A stretch of 64,000 bases of DNA from Microcoleus sp036705565 (GTDB lineage: Bacteria > Cyanobacteriota > Cyanobacteriia > Cyanobacteriales > Microcoleaceae). The notes under the pieces were generated by a model that saw only the letters and a list, made by a program, of their open reading frames with translations, did not search any database and was not told the origin of the DNA. Of the stretch, positions 49,408-58,243 are shown piece by piece. A program made the translations under genes and the position numbers. Within the stretch, counting starts at the first letter, position 1. Each line of letters starts with the position of its first letter. The stretch lies in assembly GCA_036705565.1 (NCBI GenBank), contig JAUBUY010000026.1; one strand, written 5' to 3'.

Positions 49408-50001
49408 TCAAGGTAGATGCCGGATGATTCGGCAAGGATTCCCCGCCGCCACGACGTTTGCGGGAATATTTTTGACAACAACACTGCCTGCGCCGATCGT
49501 GCTATTGTCGCCAATAGTGACTCCTGGACAAATAATACTGCCGCCGCCAATCCAAACATTATTGCCAATATTAATTTCAGCGGCGATTTCCCGGCCAGAA
49601 AGTCTAATTTCCGGGTCTGTGGGGTGAAAAGCGGTGTAAATTTGTACATTTGGCCCGCACAGCAAATTCTCGCCAATGTTAACTCGATTGCAGTCGAGAA
49701 TCACGCAACCAAAATTCATGTACAATCCGTTTCCCGCATAAATATTACTGCCGTAGTCGCAGTAGAAAGGTGGCTCGATTTCAACTTTTGGGCCAACTGC
49801 ACCGAACCATTCTGCGAGAATTTCTAACCGTTTGTCTGGTTCGTCTTCGCCGGTAGAATTGTAAGTTCTGGCGAGGCGGCGGGCTCGCTGGCGCTCTAAA
49901 ATTAATTGCTCATCAGCAGCTAAATACAATTCACCGGCGAGCATTTTTTGTTTTTCGGTTTTTTCCACAGTTTTTTCCACGGTAAGAATCGGCGGTTTCA
50001 A
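49408..50001 (-). CDS. Hexapeptide-repeat sugar O-acetyltransferase (maltose acetyltransferase type)
   Basis: 197 residues. TEKQKMLAGELYLAADEQL is the N-terminal Mac domain of maltose/galactoside acetyltransferases. A left-handed beta-helix follows with hexapeptide turns (IGENLLCGPNVQIYT, INIGNNVWIGGGSIICPGV, IGDNSTIGAGSVVVKNIP) and the catalytic His in YTAFHPTDP. It ends GNPCRIIRHLP. It acetylates a sugar from acetyl-CoA. The N-terminus has a duplicated VEKTVEKTEK; the Met 20 residues in would remove part of the Mac domain, so the longer start is preferred. Confidence 0.92.
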   Translation of the reverse strand: MKPPILTVEKTVEKTEKQKMLAGELYLAADEQLILERQRARRLARTYNSTGEDEPDKRLEILAEWFGAVGPKVEIEPPFYCDYGSNIYAGNGLYMNFGCVILDCNRVNIGENLLCGPNVQIYTAFHPTDPEIRLSGREIAAEINIGNNVWIGGGSIICPGVTIGDNSTIGAGSVVVKNIPANVVAAGNPCRIIRHLP

Positions 50002-50078
50002 CCGCTACTTCACCAACGAACTTCATCTCTAAGAGACTGAAAAATAATGTAGGGTGCGAAGGGCGCACCTTACCGCTA

Positions 50079-50175
50079 TAAGCTGTTGCGGCATTTAAAT
50101 TGTCTGTCAAAAAAAAATCTTGTGGGTGGGCGTCCCGCCCGCCCTGAATATACAATTTAAATGCGCGACAGCTTA
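50079..50175. mobile_element. TAAGCTGT palindromic element, copy 3
   Basis: 97 bases, in the opposite orientation to the two at 32273 and 32508: TAAGCTGTTGCGGCATTTAA on the left and TTTAAATGCGCGACAGCTTA on the right, with GTGGGCGTCCCGCCCGCCC in the centre. Confidence 0.8.
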
Positions 50176-50215
50176 ATTAGCGCGTCAGATCATTTTTTGA
50201 TGTTGTAGCATACAT

Positions 50216-50890
50216 TTAGGGTTCAGGTTTTGACTGCAAACAAACAGCTAAATCCAGATTGGCTAATTTCTCAAAAGCTCGATCGATCGATCCTTTTCCC
50301 CGCAAAAAACCAGTATTTGCACCGGGGCAAATATATTGTAAAGTTTCCGGCGAAAATCGATCGATAATTGACTTCACGCTGTTAATTTGCCTAGGCCAGT
50401 GAAAAGTTTTTGCCGTCAACAGCGGTACTGGGGCGGCTTCTCGGTTGGGGAGCAAGTGCCTACCCGAAAACAGCACTCCACCGCTGCCACTATGATAAAG
50501 GCAAGAGGAACCAGGAGAATGGCCAGGAGTCCAAAATGCTTTGATTCGATCGCTCACAACAAATTCTCGCTCAAAAACCGTCACCTTCAAACCCGGCAGT
50601 AAATAAGCTTCCTGCTCTTGAATCAGGATCTCGCACCCCGTGGCTTCCTGAATCTCCCGCGCCTTGGCGATAGCGCCACGGTGGGTGAGAAACAGCAGTC
50701 GCACGCCGCCGTGTTCCCGCAAAAATGTTTGGTTAATCTCATCCCAAGCGGGACAATCCACCAGGATGTTAGTTTGGTTTTCTACAATGAAATAGGCTGT
50801 TGCACCCAGGGTATCCCGGTTAGGGGGGAAAGCCAGGATATTGTCGAGCACGGGCCTGGGTTGTTTGGAGACTGAACTCTGTTGTTTCAA
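50216..50890 (-). CDS. Metallo-beta-lactamase-fold protein with a degenerate metal site
   Basis: 224 residues with the MBL fold order: TAYFIVENQTNILVDCPAW, the motif position reading LFLTHRGAIAKA (residues 67-77) where HxHxDH should be, FWTPGHSPGSSCLY with the second-site His, and GVLFSGRHLLP where the metal Asp would be (here Arg/His). Three of the metal ligands are missing, so hydrolysis is unlikely unless it uses one metal. It overlaps or abuts the divergent site-2 protease gene, whose start is about 34 bases away. A binding or regulatory role is possible. Confidence 0.75.
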   Translation of the reverse strand: MKQQSSVSKQPRPVLDNILAFPPNRDTLGATAYFIVENQTNILVDCPAWDEINQTFLREHGGVRLLFLTHRGAIAKAREIQEATGCEILIQEQEAYLLPGLKVTVFEREFVVSDRIKAFWTPGHSPGSSCLYHSGSGGVLFSGRHLLPNREAAPVPLLTAKTFHWPRQINSVKSIIDRFSPETLQYICPGANTGFLRGKGSIDRAFEKLANLDLAVCLQSKPEP

Positions 50891-50923
50891 GGAAGTATTT
50901 CAGAAGGGAATGGGATAAATATT

Positions 50924-52396
50924 ATGTTCTTTTTACTATGGTTGTTCGTATTGGGGCTGATATCCTACTACTTGTTGCAAAACGGCACCAGCCGCATCAC
51001 CAAGACTCCGATATGGCTGCTGTGGCTGGTAATGATGGCGCCCGCGCTGATTTGGGGTGGTTGGATGTTAGTTTACGGCACGAGCAAAACTGTACCGCCG
51101 GAGTTGGTAATTATACCTTTTCTGGTTTGCCCTTTTTTGTATTGGTTTTTGGTACAGTTGGGGCGCAAGAAAATTACCGCCGAAACTGCACAGCAGGTAG
51201 CAGACTCGGAGACTGAACCTGCAAAGCCAAAACCGCCCGTGCGGCCGATCGATGCAGCAGAAGAAGCGAGTTTGCGCGATTGTTTTCCTTGGTCAATTTA
51301 CTTTTTGCGAGATTTGGAATTTCGGCCCCAGGCTGTAATTTGTCGCGGACAGTTGCGGACGAACCCGGAGGCGGCTTATGAGGCAATTCGGGAGAATGTG
51401 GAGAGGCTGTTTGGCGATCGCTTTTTAGTAGTATTTCAAAACAGCTTGAGCGGTCAACCTTTTTTTGCTATAGTTCCCAATCCCAGCCACCAATCAGGCG
51501 AAACTCCTGTCAAAACCGAATCTGTAACCAGGCCATTTTTTGCATTAGCTTTGCTGCTGATCACGGTGTTTACGACTACACTTGTCGGGACGCGACTTGC
51601 CGGAGTTAGTGAACAAGCTTTGCAGTCTAACCCATCAATGTTGCTGCAGGGTTTGGCTTACTCGCTGGCTCTAATTACATTTTTGGGAATTCACGAATCC
51701 GGCCACTATTTAGCGGCCCGATTTTACAAAATTCGCACGACTTTGCCTTATTTTATTCCGATTCCTTTTTTCTTGGGAACTTTTGGCGCCTTCATTCAAA
51801 TACGGAGTCCCATTCCCAACCGCCGAGCTTTATTTGATGTTAGCATTGCCGGCCCCCTGGCGGGTTTAGTGGCGACAGTGCCATTATTAATTTGGGGTTT
51901 GAATCATTCGACTATTGTACCGCTGTCAGACAAGTCGGGAATGTTAAATTTTGACTCTTTCAAACCCAGTTTTTCGCTGCTGATGACTTTGTTGAGCAAG
52001 TTAACCTTGGGTGGTGCTTTCAATGCGGAAACTGCGATCGATTTGCATCCGGTAGCGGTGGCGGGTTATTTGGGTTTGATCGTGACGGCGTTTAATTTGA
52101 TGCCGGTGGGACAACTCGACGGCGGGCACATTGTACACGCGATGTTCGGCCAGCGAGCGAGTATGGCGATCGGGCAAGTTGCTAGACTTTGTATGCTGCT
52201 GCTTTCTTTTTTGGAACAGGGTTTGCTGCTGTGGGCGATTATTTTGTTTTTCACGCCGCTAAACGACGAACCGGCGTTGAATGATGTCAGTGAATTGGAC
52301 GATCGGCGGGATTTTTTGGGGCTAATGGCGATCGGGCTTTTGTTAATGATTTTGTTGCCGGCGCCCAGGGTACTCCTTGAGTGGTTAAATGTTTAG
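50924..52396 (+). CDS. Site-2 protease family membrane metalloprotease
   Basis: Placed at the ATG at 50924 (MFFLLWLFVLGLISYYLL), 490 residues; an upstream TTG would overlap the divergent MBL-fold gene. The zinc motif FLGIHESGHYLAAR (HExxH, His257) and the downstream NLMPVGQLDGGHIVHAM (third ligand Asp in LDGG) are both intact. Several membrane helices surround them. A N-terminal cytosolic domain of about 130 residues resembles that of the EGY1-type proteases of cyanobacteria and chloroplasts. It probably performs intramembrane cleavage of a regulator or takes part in thylakoid maintenance. Confidence 0.9.
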   Translation: MFFLLWLFVLGLISYYLLQNGTSRITKTPIWLLWLVMMAPALIWGGWMLVYGTSKTVPPELVIIPFLVCPFLYWFLVQLGRKKITAETAQQVADSETEPAKPKPPVRPIDAAEEASLRDCFPWSIYFLRDLEFRPQAVICRGQLRTNPEAAYEAIRENVERLFGDRFLVVFQNSLSGQPFFAIVPNPSHQSGETPVKTESVTRPFFALALLLITVFTTTLVGTRLAGVSEQALQSNPSMLLQGLAYSLALITFLGIHESGHYLAARFYKIRTTLPYFIPIPFFLGTFGAFIQIRSPIPNRRALFDVSIAGPLAGLVATVPLLIWGLNHSTIVPLSDKSGMLNFDSFKPSFSLLMTLLSKLTLGGAFNAETAIDLHPVAVAGYLGLIVTAFNLMPVGQLDGGHIVHAMFGQRASMAIGQVARLCMLLLSFLEQGLLLWAIILFFTPLNDEPALNDVSELDDRRDFLGLMAIGLLLMILLPAPRVLLEWLNV

Positions 52397-52406
52397 CAGG
52401 AAGAGG

Positions 52407-52437
52407 GAAGTTCGGCAACGGATTCGCTCGACGGATT
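52407..52437. repeat. Copy of the AAGTTCGGCAACGG dispersed motif
   Basis: AAGTTCGGCAACGGATTCGC followed by TCGACGGAT repeats the sequence at 263-291, and an inverted version is at 23363-23380. Confidence 0.75.
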
Positions 52438-52598
52438 TAACTAACGGATCGATGTCGAAGTTCGAGGTAATAGAGAGGAAGGAAGAAAAGAGAGGTTGAC
52501 AAAATCCTGCAAGGGTTGCTATACAAGCGAGTTTAGAATTTATCGACTCGCTTTCTATCTCGAAGTAATCTTTATTTTCACCGACTGATTAGAGAAAT

Positions 52599-53198
52599 AT
52601 GTCTTACAAATCCTTTACTTTCCAACAATTAGAAGAGCGCTTTGGATTGGAGCTATCACTCAGTCCTCTTTTGAGTGCCAAGGTGGTTCCAATAGAACCC
52701 TCCGAATGGCTTTGGAGAGCAATCGAAATTAGTTCTAACACTGCTGTTACAACTGTAAAAGAACGTTCGGAACGGATTATTTCTCCTATTCTGTTAGAAT
52801 TTAGAGAAAGGAACAACAGACAATTTTCTCTTTTTTCTGGTTGGTCATTTGATGTAGATCCTGAGCGGGGATTGAATGGGGAATGCGACTTTCTATTGTC
52901 TTCCGTTCCGTTTGATTTGGAAATTAAAGTTCCGGTTTTTGTATTGAGAGAAACTAAAGGCGGAGAAATAGAATCTTGTCTGCCACAGTGTGCAGCACAA
53001 ATGGTAGCGGCTCAGCTATTTAACGAACGCGAACACAGTTCCATACCTGCAATATATGGCTGCGTAACTACTGGGGTTGTCTGGCGGTTTCTTAAATTAG
53101 AAGGAAATAATTTAATTATTGATGTTGATGTTTATTGTCTAGATAATGTTTCTATGATTTTAGGTGTTTTGCAAACAATCGTTAATTTATACCAATAA
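52599..53198 (+). CDS. PD-(D/E)XK-fold-like protein, paralogue 2
   Basis: 199 residues, related along its length to the product at 38380-39006. ISPILLEFRERNNRQFSLFS matches YPVLLEVRRILDRQISLFSG there; GLNGECDFLL supplies Asp97; FVLRETKGGEIES supplies Glu118-x-Lys120; LPQCAAQMVAAQLFN supplies Gln130. The N-terminal 55 residues are unlike paralogue 1, so the two share the nuclease-like core only. It stands alone between the site-2 protease and the broken DUF6745 gene. Confidence 0.65.
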   Translation: MSYKSFTFQQLEERFGLELSLSPLLSAKVVPIEPSEWLWRAIEISSNTAVTTVKERSERIISPILLEFRERNNRQFSLFSGWSFDVDPERGLNGECDFLLSSVPFDLEIKVPVFVLRETKGGEIESCLPQCAAQMVAAQLFNEREHSSIPAIYGCVTTGVVWRFLKLEGNNLIIDVDVYCLDNVSMILGVLQTIVNLYQ

Positions 53199-53565
53199 GT
53201 TGACGAATCTAATAAAATAGGTTTATAGGAAAAATCCCTGGTTATTACCAACTTAATAATATTTTTTTCCCAGAGGCGAGAGCGAAAAAAATTACCGAAA
53301 ATCAAATAATATCAAATCCGTTGGCATCGGAATGATTCATCTGTCTCTTCCGTTTCTCTGTATTCTCTGCGCCCTCTGCGGTTTAATCATTCCAATACAA
53401 CCGGAATTCATTTAATATAGCTGTACCAATAATCGCAATGACTCCAGAAAAAACAGCGCTAATTCCGATTTATCGCGAGCAGTGGCGACAAATTGGACTT
53501 TCGATCGCACAGATCGATCGCCCGCAAGCGACAGCGGCCATCAACACCGCCTACAAGGGAATCAA

Positions 53566-53665
53566 TCCAAAATCGAAAATCGAAAATCCTCAAGCCCCCG
53601 CATTTATCCGTGGAATCGCCTCTAAAATCTAAAATCTAAAATCTAAAATCTAAAATCGATTGACA
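53566..53665. repeat. Composite heptamer element inside the DUF6745 gene
   Basis: AAAATCGAAAATCG units, the leader CCCCCGCATTTATCCGTGG, then five AAAATCT heptamers (53622-53657) and the end CGATTGACAG. It carries the same leader and end as the intergenic copies at 24213, 30305 and 33888. Confidence 0.85.
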
Positions 53666-54235
53666 GCCCTTACATAGCTTTGCAAGCAGTTGAACCGCTA
53701 AGGATACGCGATTCTGGTCTGGGAATGGCCAGCGAAATCAGAAACAAAATTCATAATGAATTGTACGATATATTAAGAAGTCAACTGGACAGGAAATTAG
53801 AAAATAAGATTTACAGCCAACTCTATAATCCGCTGTACGCTCAACTGATGAATCAACTGCACCTTCATGTTAAAGACGAAGTTTACGTCAAATTAGCAAG
53901 GAAGTTGGGCGGGAGATTTCAGATGGAAAACTGCGGCTGGATTTACCCGTTTGAGAAAATGTGCTTTGTGTGCGATCGCTCGATCCAACTTCATTTTGAC
54001 AACGAATATTTGCTCCACGCTTTATGTCAACCAGCGGTTGAATTTGCTGACAAGTTCAGTCTATACTCTTATCGTGGCGTCCGACTGCCGGAAATAATCG
54101 GTCAAATTCCGCCCCAATCTTGGCAAGCTTCATGGCTGTTAAAAGAACAGAATGCCGAAGTGCGGCGAGTTTTGATTCAGGCGATCGGCTATCCGAAAAT
54201 TTGTCAAGAATTGCAAGCAACTGAATTGGATAAGT

Positions 54236-54262
54236 GGGTAGCCACGGGGGGCTACCCCTACC
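54236..54262. repeat. In-frame palindrome GGGTAGCC...GGCTACCC in the DUF6745 fragment
   Basis: GGGTAGCC-ACGGGG-GGCTACCC is a perfect 8-base stem that encodes VATGGYPY between ELDKW and QEYTLLKI, two segments that are contiguous in the family as I recall it. Confidence 0.6.
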
Positions 54263-54613
54263 AAGAATATACTTTGTTGAAAATTGAGAATAATATTGAC
54301 ATAGAGCCAATTTATTTGTTAAAGATGACTTGTCCGAGTACGGGACACCTTCACGCTTTGCGAGTGCCGCCAAAAGTGTGCTCCGCTAAAGAAGCGATTA
54401 GCTGGGTAAATTGGGGAATAGATCCCGAAGAATTTCAAGTCCAGACTTGAGGCGAAAGTTTAGAGTTTTGAGTGCGCGAGTTTACAGTTAAAGAATTACA
54501 GCGCCACAAAAGCAGCGTTGTGCACAAGTCCAGAACAATTAAAAAATGTAGAATTGCAGCCACCGCTTGATACTATGTACTCTGGCAGCTAAAACCCACA
54601 ACTTCAAATCGAC

Positions 54614-55795
54614 ATGAGCCAGCATTCAGACCGCATTGCCCCTCACGGCGGCACCCTGGTCAACCGCATTGCCACACTAGACCAAAGACAAGAATTTTTC
54701 GACAAAGCAGAGTCCCTGCCGCGAGTCCAGTTGTCGGATCGATCGATCTCCGACCTGCAAATGATCGCTATCGGCGCCCTGAGTCCCCTCAAAGGGTTCA
54801 TGAACGAAGCTGATTATCGATCGGTCGTTAAACAAATGCGCCTCTCCAACGGCCTTCCGTGGTCGGTTCCCATCACCCTCTCGGTAACAGAAGAAGTCGC
54901 CGCCCCCCTGAAAGCAGGAACTTTAGTGCGCCTCGACACCCAGGCGGGCGAGTTTGTCGGCATCTTGGAACTTGCAGAAAAATATCACTACAGTAAAGAA
55001 GAAGAAGCCATCAACGTCTACCGCACCGACGACATCAAACACCCAGGCGTCCAAGTAGTAGACAAATCCGGGCCCGTTAACCTCGCAGGCGACATTTGGC
55101 TGCTGGAACGCGAACTAGATGTTCGCTTCCCCCAATACCAAATTGACCCGGCGAAATCGAGAATGCTGTTCACAGAAAAAGGATGGAAAACCATAGTCGG
55201 TTTCCAAACCCGAAACCCCATCCACCGGGCCCACGAATACATTCAAAAATGCGCCTTAGAAACAGTAGACGGCTTGTTCTTGCACCCGCTAGTCGGGACG
55301 ACAAAAGAAGACGACATCCCGGCTGATGTGCGGATGCGCTGCTACGAAATTCTGCTAGAAAAATACTATCCAAAAGATCGCGTAATTTTGGCAATTAATC
55401 CGGCGGCGATGCGCTACGCCGGGCCGCGAGAAGCAATTTTTCATGCTTTAATCCGCAAAAACTACGGCTGCACTCACTTTATCGTGGGGCGCGATCACGC
55501 TGGAGTTGGCGATTATTACGGGACTTATGATGCCCAATATATTTTTGACGAATTTGAGCCGGGAGAATTGGGAATTGTGCCGATGAAATTCGAGCACGCT
55601 TTCTATTGCACACTGACGGAACAAATGGCTACAACTAAAACAAGCCCCAGCACTCCCGAACAACGGGTGCATTTGTCGGGAACCAAAGTGCGGGAAATGC
55701 TGCGCGCTGGAAAATTGCCGCCGCCCCAGTTTTCCCGGCCGGAAGTCGCTGCTGAATTAGCCAAGGCAATGAATATTTTTAGTTACGAGATTTAA
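54614..55795 (+). CDS. sat: Sulfate adenylyltransferase (ATP sulfurylase)
   Basis: 393 residues of the single-chain type. VGFQTRNPIHRAHEYIQK carries the QTRNP and HxxH motifs that bind ATP phosphates and sulfate; HPLVGTTKEDDIP, AINPAAMRYAGPREAIFHAL and FIVGRDHAGVGDYYGTYDAQ (GRDHAG loop) complete the active site. The C-terminus SGTKVREMLRAGKLPPPQFS is typical. It makes adenosine phosphosulfate from sulfate and ATP, the first step of sulfate assimilation. It stands alone; no APS kinase is adjacent. Confidence 0.97.
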   Translation: MSQHSDRIAPHGGTLVNRIATLDQRQEFFDKAESLPRVQLSDRSISDLQMIAIGALSPLKGFMNEADYRSVVKQMRLSNGLPWSVPITLSVTEEVAAPLKAGTLVRLDTQAGEFVGILELAEKYHYSKEEEAINVYRTDDIKHPGVQVVDKSGPVNLAGDIWLLERELDVRFPQYQIDPAKSRMLFTEKGWKTIVGFQTRNPIHRAHEYIQKCALETVDGLFLHPLVGTTKEDDIPADVRMRCYEILLEKYYPKDRVILAINPAAMRYAGPREAIFHALIRKNYGCTHFIVGRDHAGVGDYYGTYDAQYIFDEFEPGELGIVPMKFEHAFYCTLTEQMATTKTSPSTPEQRVHLSGTKVREMLRAGKLPPPQFSRPEVAAELAKAMNIFSYEI

Positions 55796-55839
55796 ATCTT
55801 GAACTTTGGTGGGGGCGACATTCTGAAGAGTTTTGAATT

Positions 55840-55908
55840 TTGAGTTTTGAGTTAAAATTTTATAATTTTAAACTTAAAGCTCAAAACTTAAAACTTAAAA
55901 CTTATCTT
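55840..55908. repeat. AAAACTTA / GTTTTGA simple repeats
   Basis: GAGTTTTGAGTT followed by AACTTAAAGCTCAAAACTTA units; they can fold onto each other (AAACTCAAA/TTTGAGTTT) and may end the sat transcript. Confidence 0.5.
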
Positions 55909-56002
55909 AATACTAAACACTCACAACTTAATTAAATTCCCTAAAATTATTGCGGGGAATTTAACTAAAAAGTCACAACTTAAAATTCAAAGCTATTTAA
56001 AA

Positions 56003-58177
56003 ATGGGACTCAAGCGGCGGGAATTTTTGCAGCAAGCTGGCCGGGTGCTGGCCGCCATCGGAATCAGCGAGGCCCTGTGGCTGCAGTTGGGCGATGGCTA
56101 CCTCCAAGCCTTAGCGCAACCGACAGCCAGGAAATTGGCTTTGTTGGTGGGCGTTGACAAATATCCAGACTCGCCCCTGCACGGCTGCGTCACGGATGTG
56201 GAAATGCAGCGGGAACTGCTGATATATCGGTTTGGGTTTGTGCCGTCGGACATTTTGACTTTGACTGACGCTCAAGCTACGAGGGAGAATATCGAGACGG
56301 CTTTTGTGACTCACTTGACTCAACAAGCAAAACCCGGTGACGTGGTAGTTTTTCACTTTAGTGGCTGCGGTAGCCGAGTCAGTTTGGGCGAGTCTCCCGG
56401 AAAAATCCAAAACAGTTTGGTGCCGGCGGATGATGTTTTGCCGTTGTTAGCCAACCGGGCGGTGAACGATATTTTAGAGGAAACGCTGTTGCTGTTGATG
56501 CGATCGCTCGCGACAGAAAATGCGATCGCCATCCTCGACACCAGCTACCCCTATCCGGGTTTCTCCAAAAACGGTAACTTTCGCATTCGCTCCCGCCCCC
56601 GCCCCACCATCGGCCAGCCTCGCCTCGCAGAATTAACGTTTGCCCAAGGCCTCCGAACCCGCAAAAATCTTCGTCCTGCCGCCGCCGTAGTTGCCGCAGG
56701 CGCGAATTCCCAACTCGCCGCCGAACAAGAGTGGGACGGATTTACCGCAGGTTTGTTTACCTACGCCCTCACCCAAACTTTGTGGTGGGCAACTCCCGCT
56801 AGCAGCTTCAGCGTCAGTTTCAGTCGCGCTGCGGGCAATGTTTACAGCAAGCTGGCGGGGTTATCGCAGCAACCGCAAATTCTCAATCACGATTTAACAA
56901 TCGCGCCGGCGGTGAATTTTTCAAATTTAATCTTCAATTCCCCTGCATCTGACGGCGCTGTGACGGCGGTGGAAGAGGGGGGCAAAACTGTGCAGTTGTG
57001 GCTGGGGGGGTTGTCGCCCTCGGTTTTGGAGTGCTCCGGGGGTTCTGTGTTTGCTGTGGATTCTTCCGAGGGCGCGAGGCTGTTGCTGCGGGGACGCACG
57101 GGCCTCTCTGCTAAAGCCCAAGTTTTAGATGGGTCTGCTCAAACAGACGGCCAATTAACAGTCGGCGAAGTGGTGAGGGAAGAAATTCGGGTTTTGCCGC
57201 GAAACATCGGTTTGACAGTAGCTTTGGACTCGGGTTTGGAACGCATCGAGCGGGTGGACGCTACCAGCGCCTTTGCGACTGTGCCGCAAGTTTCGGCGGT
57301 AGCCAGCGAGCAATTGGCTGACTGTCGGTTCGGCAGAGTCCCGGAAACGACTTTAGCCGAAACTTCTTCGGCTCACGAGCCTGCTTTGTATCCCAGCCGT
57401 TACGGTTTGTTTTCTTTGGCTCAAACGCTGATTCCCGATACTGAGGGCGACGGGGGAGAAGCAGTTAAGGTGGCGGTGCAGCGCTTGACTCCGCAGTTGA
57501 AAGCGCTGCACGCTGGGAAGTTGCTGCGGCTGACAGCCAATGAGGGGTCTTCGCGCCTGAAGGTGCGGGCGGTTCTGGCAACTACCGCACCGCAAGCGCG
57601 GGCTGTGGCGCAGCGAGAGCCGGTGCGGGCCGGCGGTGATTATCGGCTGGAACCGCTGAGCGGAGAAAGTGAGAAATCCGCCCGCGATCATATATTAAGT
57701 GTGAGCAACAGCAGCCGAATTCAGTGCAGATTGTATAACGACAGCGATCGCCCGGTTTACTTTGCGGTGTTTGGCTCGGATAGCGCAGGACGGCTTTCAG
57801 TGCTCGGCGCTGAGGGCAAAGACGCTGTGGGGGGAATGTCGCGGGCGATCGCTCCTGGGGAGAATTTGACGGTGCCGGCGGCTGGGGGGAGCGGGTGGGC
57901 GGTATCTGGGTCGATCGGACTTGCGGAAATTATGATTATATTTAGTGAGACTCCCTTCGCTCAAACTCTAGCTGCAATAGAAGCCGAAACCCAGCAAACG
58001 AGGGATTCCCTGCCAATTCGAGTGTTGTTGAATCCTTTAAATGTGGCGCGGGCGGTACTCGAAGATTTGCACGCCGCTAGCATTCCGGGGGTGCAGAAAG
58101 CGGGGATATCGACGGACGATTTGGCTTTGGATGTGAATGTTTGGGCAACTCTGAGTTTTGTTTATCGGGTCGTTTAA
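56003..58177 (+). CDS. Exported caspase-fold protein (orthocaspase-like) without the catalytic dyad
   Basis: 724 residues. MGLKRREFLQQAGRVLAAIG is a twin-arginine-type signal, with likely cleavage near QALAQP (about 38), so the protein is expected outside the cytoplasm. Residues 44-270 are a caspase p20-like domain: KLALLVGVDKYPDSPLHGCV, VVVFHFSGCGSRV with Cys122 where the catalytic His stands (SGHG), and AIAILDTSYPYPG with Ser181 where the catalytic Cys stands (DxCHSG). The rest is a beta-rich, Tat-exported C-terminal region resembling DUF4384 (IQCRLYNDSDRPVYFAVFG, ending WATLSFVYRV). Both catalytic residues are replaced, so proteolysis is unlikely. A binding role is possible. Confidence 0.85.
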   Translation: MGLKRREFLQQAGRVLAAIGISEALWLQLGDGYLQALAQPTARKLALLVGVDKYPDSPLHGCVTDVEMQRELLIYRFGFVPSDILTLTDAQATRENIETAFVTHLTQQAKPGDVVVFHFSGCGSRVSLGESPGKIQNSLVPADDVLPLLANRAVNDILEETLLLLMRSLATENAIAILDTSYPYPGFSKNGNFRIRSRPRPTIGQPRLAELTFAQGLRTRKNLRPAAAVVAAGANSQLAAEQEWDGFTAGLFTYALTQTLWWATPASSFSVSFSRAAGNVYSKLAGLSQQPQILNHDLTIAPAVNFSNLIFNSPASDGAVTAVEEGGKTVQLWLGGLSPSVLECSGGSVFAVDSSEGARLLLRGRTGLSAKAQVLDGSAQTDGQLTVGEVVREEIRVLPRNIGLTVALDSGLERIERVDATSAFATVPQVSAVASEQLADCRFGRVPETTLAETSSAHEPALYPSRYGLFSLAQTLIPDTEGDGGEAVKVAVQRLTPQLKALHAGKLLRLTANEGSSRLKVRAVLATTAPQARAVAQREPVRAGGDYRLEPLSGESEKSARDHILSVSNSSRIQCRLYNDSDRPVYFAVFGSDSAGRLSVLGAEGKDAVGGMSRAIAPGENLTVPAAGGSGWAVSGSIGLAEIMIIFSETPFAQTLAAIEAETQQTRDSLPIRVLLNPLNVARAVLEDLHAASIPGVQKAGISTDDLALDVNVWATLSFVYRVV

Positions 58178-58188
58178 TTTGGTAATTG

Positions 58189-58236
58189 GGCATGGGGCAT
58201 TGGGCATGGGGCATGGGGCATTGGGCATTGGGCATT
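58189..58236. repeat. GGGCATTGGGCATGGGGCAT repeats
   Basis: Six to seven heptamers of the type GGGCATT/GGGCATG following the caspase-like gene. Confidence 0.85.
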
Positions 58237-58243
58237 TGTTATG

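Larger units (their letters stand above)
53438..54450 (+). pseudogene. DUF6745-type gene disrupted by a heptamer repeat
   Basis: The N-terminal piece (53438-53632) reads MTPEKTALIPIYREQWRQI..., the usual start of this cyanobacterial family. Near AAINTAYKGI it runs into a composite heptamer repeat and a stop at 53630. The rest resumes in another frame as DSPYIALQAVEPL and runs to 54450 with LRRQL-like repeats of LYxQL, YSYRGVRLPEIIGQI, RRVLIQAIGY, LLKMTCPSTGHLHALRVPP and WVNWGIDPEEF. About 100 bases of repeat replace some ten residues, shifting the frame. A second small palindrome (54236-54262) is inserted in frame near the end, adding VATGGYPY. The 3' part still has a TTG start at 53680 and could be expressed as a 256-residue fragment. 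Confidence 0.8.

Noticed and set aside
53301..53400. Repeat ATATCAAATCCGTTGGCATC near 53308 as a possible end of a further mobile unit
   Set aside because: A similar sequence occurs at 58305, but no inverted partner or target duplication was found, so only a dispersed repeat can be claimed.
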